This document shows, piece after piece, positions 1 to 5,940 of a stretch of 7,949 bases of DNA. The DNA lies in NCBI GenBank assembly GCA_023263465.1, contig JALQWV010000112.1, positions 1-7,949 of the forward strand. Reading direction: 5' to 3'. Below the pieces are notes generated by a model. That model was not told the DNA's origin. It saw only the letters and a list, made by a program, of their open reading frames with translations, and did not search any database. The translations under genes were made by a program, and so were the position numbers. The stretch comes from Ilumatobacteraceae bacterium (GTDB taxonomy: Bacteria; Actinomycetota; Acidimicrobiia; Acidimicrobiales; Ilumatobacteraceae). Each line of letters begins with the position of its first letter. Positions within the stretch are counted from its first letter, which is position 1.

Positions 1-1754
1 TCCACCGGGTCGGTTAGCGCACGGTTGTGCGGGAAAATGCCTTCCTCAACTCCAACAATGAAGACAATCGGGTACTCAAGACCCTTAGCTGAGTGAAGCG
101 TCATGAGCGTGACGTGATTTTCTGAATCAATTTGATCGGTGTCGGCAACGAGCGCAACTTGTTCAAGGAATTCATCTACTTGCATGAATTCACTGGCAAC
201 ACCGATGAGCTCTTGCACGTTTTCTTCCCGACCTGCAGACTCAATCGTGTCTTCGGCAACAAGTTCAGCAAGATATCCACTTCGTTCCATGGCATGTCGC
301 AGTACTGGACCGGGGCCTTCTTCCAACATGGATTGGCACTCATCTATAAGTTGTATGAAGTTTGTGATTCCACGCACGCCAGCAGCACCCACTCCCGCCT
401 CGGAAGCCCGGCGCAAAGCGAGAGCAAATGAGATGCCCGTTTCATTTGCATATGCATCGACTTTGTTGACTGTGGTGTCGCCAATTCCACGCTTTGGCAC
501 ATTGAGCACACGCTTTATGCTCACTTCATCAAGTGGGTTAGAAGCAAGACGCAAATACGCGAGAGCGTCTTTAATTTCACGGCGATCGTAGAACTTGGTT
601 CCGCCAACCACCTTGTAGGGAACTCCCCCGTGGGTTAACGATTCTTCGAGAACACGGCTTTGCGCATTGGTCCGGTAGAACACCGCAAGATCGCTCCACT
701 TTCGATGCTCATCATCATGCAACTCTTTCAATTTGGCAATCACCCAATTAGCTTCATCAAATTCGTCATTAGCGAAATAGCGAACTATCTTTTCGCCTTT
801 ACCCTGATCGGTCCACAAGTCTTTGGGTTTACGCCCTGCATTATTCGTGATGACGGCATTTGCGGCATCCAAAATGGTTTGTGTGCTTCGATAATTCTGG
901 GCGAGCACCACAGTGGTTACTTCGGGAAATGCATTCTCGAATTCCAAGATATTGCGGAAGTCTGCGCCACGAAAGCGATACACACTTTGGTCGGAGTCGC
1001 CCACCACGCAGACGTTGTGATGCATCGCTCCAAGCATGACCACAATGGCATTCTGTGCCGTGTTGGTGTCTTGATATTCGTCAATGAGAATGTGCTTGAA
1101 GCGCTCCTGATACACACGTAATACGTCGGGGTGTTGACGGAACAAGCGCACCACGTTGGTAAGCAAATCGTCAAAATCCATTGCCCCAGCGCGTTCTAGT
1201 CGCTTTTGATATTCGCGATATACATCGACATATTTCTGGTCAATCGAATTGTTCACTTGTTGCGCGGCATCGTGCGGAATGATCAGTTCGTTCTTCCACA
1301 AACTGATGCGAGCTTGCACACCGCGAGCGCTATACCTCTTTGGGTCAAGTCCAAGATCACGTATGCAATATCCAACTAAACGCTGAGCGTCGGATTGATC
1401 ATAAATAGAAAACGTTTTCGGGTATCCGAGGTGCTCCGCTTGAGCGCGCAATATTCGAACACAAGCCGAGTGAAACGTGCTAACCCACATTTGCTTAGCA
1501 ACTGGGCCAACGAGAGCCTGCACACGATCACGCATTTCTTGTGCAGCCTTGTTAGTGAACGTAATTGCCAAAATATGCATGGGGTGTGCGCCATGAGCAA
1601 TAAGATGCGCGATTCGTTGAGTAAGAACACGAGTTTTGCCCGAACCCGCACCAGCAACAACGAGCAATGGGCCGGTTGGATGCAGAACCGCATCGCGTTG
1701 ATCTGGATTTAGCGCATCCAGGTCAACGCCGGATGGTGGTTGCGAATGCGACAC
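1..1754 (-). CDS. pcrA: ATP-dependent DNA helicase, PcrA/UvrD family (SF1A), 3' end outside window
   Basis: This is a 3'-to-5' superfamily 1 helicase of the PcrA/UvrD type, which acts in nucleotide excision repair, replication restart and removal of RecA or RNA polymerase from DNA. About 584 codons are present with no frameshift; the usual family length is 700-800, so the C-terminal part with motif VI lies beyond the left edge. Visible motifs, counted from the GTG, are the Q-motif (LNPDQRDAV, 15-23), Walker A (GAGSGKT, 35-41), Walker B motif II (DEYQDT, 225-230), motif III (GDSDQS, 252-257), motif IV (QNYRST, 286-291) and motif V (TLHSAKGLE, 552-560). The start is GTG at 1754 because an in-frame TAA, the stop of the upstream P450 gene, lies only one codon before it. 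The two genes are almost certainly co-transcribed. No good ribosome binding site is visible, so translation may depend on reinitiation. The family call is firm; pcrA versus another uvrD paralogue is less certain without the C-terminus. Confidence 0.95.
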   Translation of the reverse strand, partial: MSHSQPPSGVDLDALNPDQRDAVLHPTGPLLVVAGAGSGKTRVLTQRIAHLIAHGAHPMHILAITFTNKAAQEMRDRVQALVGPVAKQMWVSTFHSACVRILRAQAEHLGYPKTFSIYDQSDAQRLVGYCIRDLGLDPKRYSARGVQARISLWKNELIIPHDAAQQVNNSIDQKYVDVYREYQKRLERAGAMDFDDLLTNVVRLFRQHPDVLRVYQERFKHILIDEYQDTNTAQNAIVVMLGAMHHNVCVVGDSDQSVYRFRGADFRNILEFENAFPEVTTVVLAQNYRSTQTILDAANAVITNNAGRKPKDLWTDQGKGEKIVRYFANDEFDEANWVIAKLKELHDDEHRKWSDLAVFYRTNAQSRVLEESLTHGGVPYKVVGGTKFYDRREIKDALAYLRLASNPLDEVSIKRVLNVPKRGIGDTTVNKVDAYANETGISFALALRRASEAGVGAAGVRGITNFIQLIDECQSMLEEGPGPVLRHAMERSGYLAELVAEDTIESAGREENVQELIGVASEFMQVDEFLEQVALVADTDQIDSENHVTLMTLHSAKGLEYPIVFIVGVEEGIFPHNRALTDPV

Positions 1755-1757
1755 GAA

Positions 1758-2975
1758 TTACGCGCGTTGCTTTACACGCACTGGCAATTTGCGCGGACCA
1801 CGTACCTGACCGAGACTCCATGTAACAGCGCTTGGGTCTGCAAGTTCAAACTGTGGAAAGCGCTGGATAAACACTTGAACTGCAATTCGTAGTTCAAGAC
1901 GGGCAAGGTTGGAGCCGAGGCATCGATGAATTCCAAGTCCGAAGGCGACATGTCGGTTCTCTTCACGATCAATAATGACCTTGTCGGCATTTGGGAAAAC
2001 CTCTGGGTCTCGGTTAGCTGCTGGGAAGGGAAGCAAAACCGAGTCGCCACGCTTTACTGGGCAGCCACCAATTTCGGTGTCCTGGGTAACAATTCGCGCC
2101 ATGGTGACTGGTGCATACATGCGCAAGAGTTCTTCAATTGCTGTTGGCAAGAGTTCTGGCTCACTCACCATTCGCTGCAAGTCAGAAGGATGTTGTGCAA
2201 GGTGCCAAATGGATGAACCAATTGAGCTCCACGTCGTGTCAATGCCTGCAACCATGAGCAAAATAATGGTGCCAACCACATGTTGGGGTGATAGCGGTTG
2301 ATCGTAGATCTTTGCATTGAGCAAAAAGCCGATTAGGTCATCTTTCGGATTATTGATGTGATCTTGAACATGCATGCTGAGATACGCATCAAGTTTTTCG
2401 AAAGCGCCCTGGCGCTCACCGAACTCCGCACCAATTTCTTCGAGCACCAAGTGCACGGTTTCGCGGAAATAATCGCTGTCCTCGAGCGGCAGTCCAAGCA
2501 TGCGCGCAATGACATACACAGGAATATTTTGTGCGTACTGCTCTGCTGCGTCGACAACTTCGAGGTCGCCCATGTTGTCAATGAGTTCATTGCACAGGCG
2601 ACGAATTTCTGGTTCCCATTCAGCAACTACTTGCGGGCTGAATGCTGGGAGCAACAGTCGCCGTGCATCTGCGTGAAACGGTGGGTCTGAAGTAATGGGC
2701 GGAGCAGCTCCGATTGGGGCTAGTGAAACCCATTCCTCACGAGGTGGTCGATTAGCAAGAACAGCACCTTCGGACGAAAAATGATCGGTATTTCGAGCTA
2801 TTGCGGAGACATCAGCATGTTTTACTGGCAACCAGGCTCCGCCATAGCGTTCAGTGTGGGCCACTGGGCATGTACCACGCAATTGTTCCCAAATTTGGTG
2901 TGCGTTCTGGTTGTAAGCAGGATCTGCGTGGTCCCAGTCGGTTTCCCAACTTTGTACTGGTTTTACGGTTGCCAT
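1758..2975 (-). CDS. Cytochrome P450 monooxygenase
   Basis: This is a soluble bacterial class I cytochrome P450 of 405 residues, a normal length. It binds heme and would hydroxylate or otherwise oxidise a small molecule using electrons from a ferredoxin and reductase encoded elsewhere. Visible signatures, counted from the ATG, are a C-helix HxxxR-like segment near residues 101-105, the I-helix oxygen-activation motif AGIDTT (243-248), the K-helix ExxR (E282 to R285), an NRDPEVF segment (321-327), and the heme loop FGLGIHRCLG with the thiolate cysteine at 352. No transmembrane anchor is present. The frame extends to a TTG at 2981, but ATG at 2975 is preferred because a -10-like TATCCT box sits at 2987-2982, next to that TTG and 6 nt before the ATG. 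The substrate cannot be told from the sequence, and no redox partner is in the window. The helicase gene follows after 3 nt. Confidence 0.95.
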   Translation of the reverse strand: MATVKPVQSWETDWDHADPAYNQNAHQIWEQLRGTCPVAHTERYGGAWLPVKHADVSAIARNTDHFSSEGAVLANRPPREEWVSLAPIGAAPPITSDPPFHADARRLLLPAFSPQVVAEWEPEIRRLCNELIDNMGDLEVVDAAEQYAQNIPVYVIARMLGLPLEDSDYFRETVHLVLEEIGAEFGERQGAFEKLDAYLSMHVQDHINNPKDDLIGFLLNAKIYDQPLSPQHVVGTIILLMVAGIDTTWSSIGSSIWHLAQHPSDLQRMVSEPELLPTAIEELLRMYAPVTMARIVTQDTEIGGCPVKRGDSVLLPFPAANRDPEVFPNADKVIIDREENRHVAFGLGIHRCLGSNLARLELRIAVQVFIQRFPQFELADPSAVTWSLGQVRGPRKLPVRVKQRA

Positions 2976-2979
2976 GACC

Positions 2980-2985
2980 AAAGGA
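2980..2985 (+). promoter_or_regulatory. Ribosome binding site of yaaA
   Basis: AAAGGA lies 5 nt before the ATG at 2991 and is complementary to the 3' end of 16S rRNA. It decides the choice of this start over the longer open frame reaching back to 2781 and over GTG at 3015 or CTG at 3024. Confidence 0.6.
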
Positions 2986-2987
2986 TA
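2982..2987 (-). promoter_or_regulatory. Candidate -10 box for a leaderless P450 mRNA
   Basis: Read on the minus strand this is TATCCT, matching the TANNNT form of actinobacterial -10 elements, followed by exactly 6 nt and then the P450 ATG at 2975. That geometry places the transcription start at or next to the A of the ATG, as in leaderless mRNAs. No convincing -35 is seen. The reverse complement overlaps the ribosome binding site of the divergent yaaA gene. Confidence 0.5.
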
Positions 2988-2990
2988 CTC

Positions 2991-3746
2991 ATGGGTAAGG
3001 CAGACTTTCGTGTCGTGGCATCACTGATTATTTTGTTACCTCCCTCCGAAGGCAAAGCAATGGGAGGTTCCGCTGCAGCAAAATGGCGCGAAAATTCTGG
3101 TGTTTTTGGAAAGCAACTTCAGACTCAGCGAAGTGAACTAGTTGAGCAGTTGAAAAAAGTAAAAGGTGGCGACGAAAAACTCCTTGGTGTAAGCAAGGCA
3201 CACCTCGCGCGCGCCAAAAATGCAAACTCATCACTGCGCGGAGCCCCAATACTTCCTGCATACGAGCGATACACCGGCGTTGTGTGGGATCATCTTGACC
3301 TTGCTTCACTCTCTTCAGCGCAACGCTCCCGCGCGCTCAACAGCATTGTGGTGATTTCTGGATTGCTTGGCGCAGTGAGTGCGGCAGACCCTGTTCCCGA
3401 TTACCGACTGAAAATGGGATCTCGTTTTGCGCCATTTGGTTTGTTATCAAAGTGGTGGCATGACCCATTATCGGAAACTTTAAACAAGACGTTCAAAGGA
3501 GCAGTGGTAATTGATTTGCTACCGCAAGAACATCGTGCGGCTTTCACACTTGATTTAGACATGATTGGTGAATACTTCGTTGTTGGACTGAATGAGAAGT
3601 CGGGAAAAGCTGGAGGCCACGATGCCAAAGCCGCGAAGGGCAGACTCGCGCGCCACCTTGTTACCGAGTGCACCACCGCGAGCAAGGCTCTGCACAGTTT
3701 GAAAAGCTTTCGCGACTCGCGCTTTGTCGTGAAAATTGAAAAGTGA
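2991..3746 (+). CDS. yaaA: Peroxide stress protein YaaA (UPF0246/DUF328 family)
   Basis: The 251-residue product matches the YaaA family, cytoplasmic proteins that in E. coli limit intracellular free iron and oxidative DNA damage during hydrogen peroxide stress; DNA binding has also been proposed. Visible family features are the N-terminal LLPPSEGK (15-22), RYTGVVWDHL (93-102), the central ISGLLGAVSAADP (122-134) followed by PDYRLKMGSR (136-145), and a basic C-terminal segment KGRLARHL (216-223). The length is typical. ATG 2991 is chosen because AAAGGA precedes it by 5 nt; GTG 3015 or CTG 3024 would bring the protein closer to the family's usual short N-terminus. The open frame upstream to 2781 is antisense to the P450 gene and is not considered coding. 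The gene diverges from P450 by 15 bp and converges on the dienelactone hydrolase gene with no gap. Its promoter must lie inside the P450 coding region; I see no clear one. Confidence 0.88.
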   Translation: MGKADFRVVASLIILLPPSEGKAMGGSAAAKWRENSGVFGKQLQTQRSELVEQLKKVKGGDEKLLGVSKAHLARAKNANSSLRGAPILPAYERYTGVVWDHLDLASLSSAQRSRALNSIVVISGLLGAVSAADPVPDYRLKMGSRFAPFGLLSKWWHDPLSETLNKTFKGAVVIDLLPQEHRAAFTLDLDMIGEYFVVGLNEKSGKAGGHDAKAAKGRLARHLVTECTTASKALHSLKSFRDSRFVVKIEK

Positions 3747-3749
3747 TCA
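3744..3749. other. Shared TGATCA palindrome holding both convergent stop codons
   Basis: The yaaA stop TGA occupies 3744-3746 and the stop of the convergent hydrolase gene is the complement of 3747-3749. The two genes abut with zero intergenic bases, so any transcription terminator must lie inside a coding region. No stem followed by a T-run is seen at the junction. Confidence 0.9.
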
Positions 3750-4490
3750 ACCCAGCAGTTTTGATTTCAAAAACTCAAGCACTCGAGTCACTCCCTCTTC
3801 CTGAATCTGTTCGGTGAGCACGGAATGATCTTGCTTTGTGGATGACTGAAATTCAACTGCAATAAATGCATCGCCGAGAAGCTTGCGCAACGAATCAAAA
3901 CGTGTGCCGACCAGTTTGTCGCCGGTAAATCGCAAACCTAAAACCTGACATCCCGCTTGCGCACGCTCAACAATTCGAGCTTCATCACTTGGGCTGAGGT
4001 TAAGGTCTGCTGATCGCTTTGATCCAATTGCAAATGGCATCGATGGTTGCGAAAGCACAGGAGCGACCATGATGTCATCCACCATCATTCCAAGCGCAAA
4101 TCCACCGCTAAAGCACATGCCGACTGCACCCACACCAGCACCACCAACCTCACCATGAATCTGCTGCGCAAGTGCGCGCAACCACGCAATAATTGGCGAT
4201 GTCTTGTGCATTGCCATGGTGGTGAACTCGCTGGATATACAAATTTTGCTCATTGACGAAGCGATATACCTACCAGAAGGTTCACGCCCCACCTCACCAA
4301 CAAGTAACGGCATCACCACCGTGAATCCCTGCGCAACAACTCGTTCGGCAAAGTCCAACACCTTTGGCGTGATGCCCGGAATTTCATGAACCACAATGAC
4401 AGCTGGTCCATTGCCTTTTCGATACAGCTCATGCGTCACATCTGCATGAGCAAACGTTGAATGATTCCAGCCTGGAAGTGAAACGGTCAT
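3747..4490 (-). CDS. Dienelactone hydrolase family protein (alpha/beta hydrolase)
   Basis: The 247-residue protein belongs to the dienelactone hydrolase family, cytoplasmic alpha/beta hydrolases with a Cys-His-Asp triad. The classical enzyme opens dienelactone to maleylacetate in chlorocatechol breakdown, but most family members have unknown substrates. Visible catalytic elements are VVHEIPG with the conserved Glu36, the nucleophile elbow GMCFSGG with Cys126, Asp191 in FTGDKLVG, and His222 in KQDHSVL. A SQPS motif (147-150) is seen that I recall from actinobacterial homologues. From memory, those often carry S-R-E-F where this protein has S-S-E-F (86-89), so substrate preference may differ; this is a weak point. 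No signal peptide is present. The gene starts 5 nt after the NlpC/P60 stop, so the two are probably one transcript. No aromatic-degradation genes lie nearby, so the specific dienelactone reaction should not be assumed. Confidence 0.9.
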   Translation of the reverse strand: MTVSLPGWNHSTFAHADVTHELYRKGNGPAVIVVHEIPGITPKVLDFAERVVAQGFTVVMPLLVGEVGREPSGRYIASSMSKICISSEFTTMAMHKTSPIIAWLRALAQQIHGEVGGAGVGAVGMCFSGGFALGMMVDDIMVAPVLSQPSMPFAIGSKRSADLNLSPSDEARIVERAQAGCQVLGLRFTGDKLVGTRFDSLRKLLGDAFIAVEFQSSTKQDHSVLTEQIQEEGVTRVLEFLKSKLLG

Positions 4491-4495
4491 ACCTA

Positions 4496-5599
4496 CTATC
4501 TTGGCCGAACTACTCCTACTACGCGAGACCAGTACACGGCACTCACCTTCACTACATCACCAGTGCGGGGAGCATGAACCATTTGACCGTTTCCTAAATA
4601 CATGCCTACGTGGTGGATTGGATACCCGCTAAAAATCAAATCTCCCGGCTGAATGGCAGCAGTTGGAATGCGATTCAAACCTGCGTACTGCGTACGGGAG
4701 GTGCGAGGAATGCCCACTCCTGCCACCCCCCAAGCCCAAGAGGTGAGCCCAGAACAGTCAAATGAAACTCCAGGCGCCTTAGTGCCAAATCGATATCGAA
4801 CGCCCAACTGTGAAAGCGCTGCGCGAATCGCCGCGCCGGCCTTTGACGATGCCGGTGCAACGTTGGCGTATTTCGCTCCCTTGAACTTTGCAGCCTCTGC
4901 CTGTGCTGCCTCTAATGCTGCAGCTTCACGACGCTGACGCTCCGTTCGCAATGCCGCACCAAGCTCGCGCTCTGCCTGTGCCTGCTTCTGCTCGTAAGTT
5001 GCAGCAAGTGCCTCTGCCCTATCTAACTGTGATGCCGCAAAATTCGCAGCAGCTTCAGCCTTCTTCTTTTGCTTTTCTAAAGTTGCACGCTCTTTCGCTA
5101 AGTCATCGATAACACCCTGTAGAGCATCGGTGTTTCCGACACCTGTATTCAACGCAACGCCAGTTAAATACTTTTTCCGAACAATGTCGCTCAGCGAACT
5201 TGTTGAGCCAAGAATGCTTGACAAGCCACTTGACAATCCACCATGTGTAAATGTCTTCAAAGCAAGTTGCTTGAGTTCTCCCTGCATCGTGGAAAGCTCA
5301 GCTTCTTTTTCTGCAATTCGTTTCTCAGTGTTCTTGATTTCAACTGCAATGTCTTCCATGTCATTCACTGCAAGTGAATAATCTTCGCCGAGCGCGTCGA
5401 TTTGTTCACCTAATCGATCCAACTCAGCAATGATCTGATTTACTCGCTGCTGTTCATCACTCGACGAACCTGTCATCGGAAATTTTCCAATCGCGTTGAC
5501 GGGCGCATCGGGGTAACCCACAGCCACCGAGGTGGTGAGGATGATGGCCACCAATGTTGGTGCGCTTCGACGTATACGCCCAATGGCGTCACGGATCAT
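4496..5599 (-). CDS. Secreted NlpC/P60 peptidoglycan hydrolase with N-terminal coiled coil (RipA-like)
   Basis: The 367-residue protein is an exported cysteine peptidase expected to cut peptide stems of peptidoglycan, typically during cell separation or growth. The N-terminus is a signal peptide: arginines at 3, 8, 10 and 11, a hydrophobic stretch at about 14-28, and a possible cleavage site after Val-Asn-Ala at 36. Two coiled-coil segments follow at about 48-112 and 166-240, the second rich in Ala, Lys, Arg and Glu, with a Gly/Ser-rich hinge at 119-137. The C-terminal NlpC/P60 domain spans about 254-367. Its catalytic Cys282 is in FDCSGLT, His330 in HHVGMYLG, and a third polar residue, His342, is in MVHAPRTG. 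This plan resembles mycobacterial RipA and the PcsB-type regulated hydrolases, where the coiled coil restrains the catalytic domain. The reading frame ends with tandem TAG TAG. A strong promoter lies directly upstream, so expression can be independent of guaA. The hydrolase gene downstream is 5 nt away. Confidence 0.93.
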   Translation of the reverse strand: MIRDAIGRIRRSAPTLVAIILTTSVAVGYPDAPVNAIGKFPMTGSSSDEQQRVNQIIAELDRLGEQIDALGEDYSLAVNDMEDIAVEIKNTEKRIAEKEAELSTMQGELKQLALKTFTHGGLSSGLSSILGSTSSLSDIVRKKYLTGVALNTGVGNTDALQGVIDDLAKERATLEKQKKKAEAAANFAASQLDRAEALAATYEQKQAQAERELGAALRTERQRREAAALEAAQAEAAKFKGAKYANVAPASSKAGAAIRAALSQLGVRYRFGTKAPGVSFDCSGLTSWAWGVAGVGIPRTSRTQYAGLNRIPTAAIQPGDLIFSGYPIHHVGMYLGNGQMVHAPRTGDVVKVSAVYWSRVVGVVRPR

Positions 5600-5608
5600 G
5601 ATGCCTTC

Positions 5609-5638
5609 ATTGTACCGATAGCTGCGGTGTTATGTCAT
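5609..5638 (-). promoter_or_regulatory. Promoter of the NlpC/P60 gene
   Basis: On the minus strand, ATGACA (5638-5633) is separated by 18 nt from TACAAT (5614-5609). These match TTGACA and TATAAT at five of six positions each. The expected start of transcription is about 3 nt before the ATG at 5599, giving an almost leaderless mRNA. A GAAGG at 5608-5604 could act as ribosome binding site only for transcripts that begin further upstream. Confidence 0.65.
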
Positions 5639-5640
5639 TC

Positions 5641-5652
5641 GGGCAAAAGCCC
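5641..5652. repeat. Short inverted repeat GGGC-AAAA-GCCC upstream of the NlpC/P60 promoter
   Basis: A perfect 4-bp stem with a 4-nt loop lies 2 bp upstream of the -35 box and 15 bp after the end of the Cdd1-like gene. It could be an operator half-site or a very weak hairpin. No T-run follows it on the minus strand, so it is not a standard intrinsic terminator. It may be chance. Confidence 0.3.
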
Positions 5653-5667
5653 TACAATTACGAGCTT

Positions 5668-5940
5668 TTATCGTTCTACATCCCGATGCAAGTCAATTTT
5701 CCCTTGTTCTGTAAATTTCCACCACGGAAGCGACTCTCCGGTCTGCAAAAAGTGTTTTACAGAAAGCAGCGTGTAATAGACACATGGATCATGACGTTGC
5801 CCCATAACTTTGCGCAATTCTTCAAACACCAATAGCGGATTACGCTTCGCAAGCTCGGAGGAAGAACTGATTCCAATTTTCTTCAAGTCAGATGCAATTG
5901 CCTTTCCAATATTTGGCAAGTCAGTAAGGCTGTTATTCAT
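5668..5940 (-). CDS. Helix-hairpin-helix protein of the Cdd1 ("pathogenicity locus") family
   Basis: This 90-residue cytoplasmic protein resembles the Cdd1 family (PF11731), sometimes annotated as mitomycin resistance protein, whose molecular role is not established. Visible features are an N-terminal helix-hairpin-helix segment of the form LPNIGKAIASDLKKIGI (8-24 from the ATG), a middle PLLVFEELRKVMG stretch, the hallmark RHDPCV (49-54), and a C-terminal PWWKFTEQGK. The hairpin resembles non-specific DNA-binding units and is also related to the TfoX C-terminal domain, which is the main alternative call. The frame opens at GTG 5946, but ATG 5940 is preferred because it overlaps the guaA stop as ATGA, a standard translational-coupling arrangement. 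The gene is therefore produced with GMP synthase. The link is positional; no functional connection with purine synthesis is known to me. Confidence 0.82.
   Translation of the reverse strand: MNNSLTDLPNIGKAIASDLKKIGISSSSELAKRNPLLVFEELRKVMGQRHDPCVYYTLLSVKHFLQTGESLPWWKFTEQGKIDLHRDVER

Noticed and set aside
660..1121. A 153-codon open frame on the plus strand inside the helicase region
   Set aside because: It is antisense to the motif-rich helicase frame (Walker B and motifs III-IV lie opposite) and shows no recognisable domain.
2976..2981. TTG at 2981 as the P450 start
   Set aside because: It lies directly next to the -10-like TATCCT box; ATG 2975 is two codons downstream at the correct leaderless distance.
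2781..2990. In-frame upstream extension of yaaA by 70 codons
   Set aside because: It is antisense to the P450 N-terminus, is not part of the YaaA family, and ATG 2991 has a good ribosome binding site.
5641..5652. GGGC-AAAA-GCCC as an intrinsic terminator after the Cdd1-like gene
   Set aside because: The stem is only 4 bp and no T-run follows on the minus strand.
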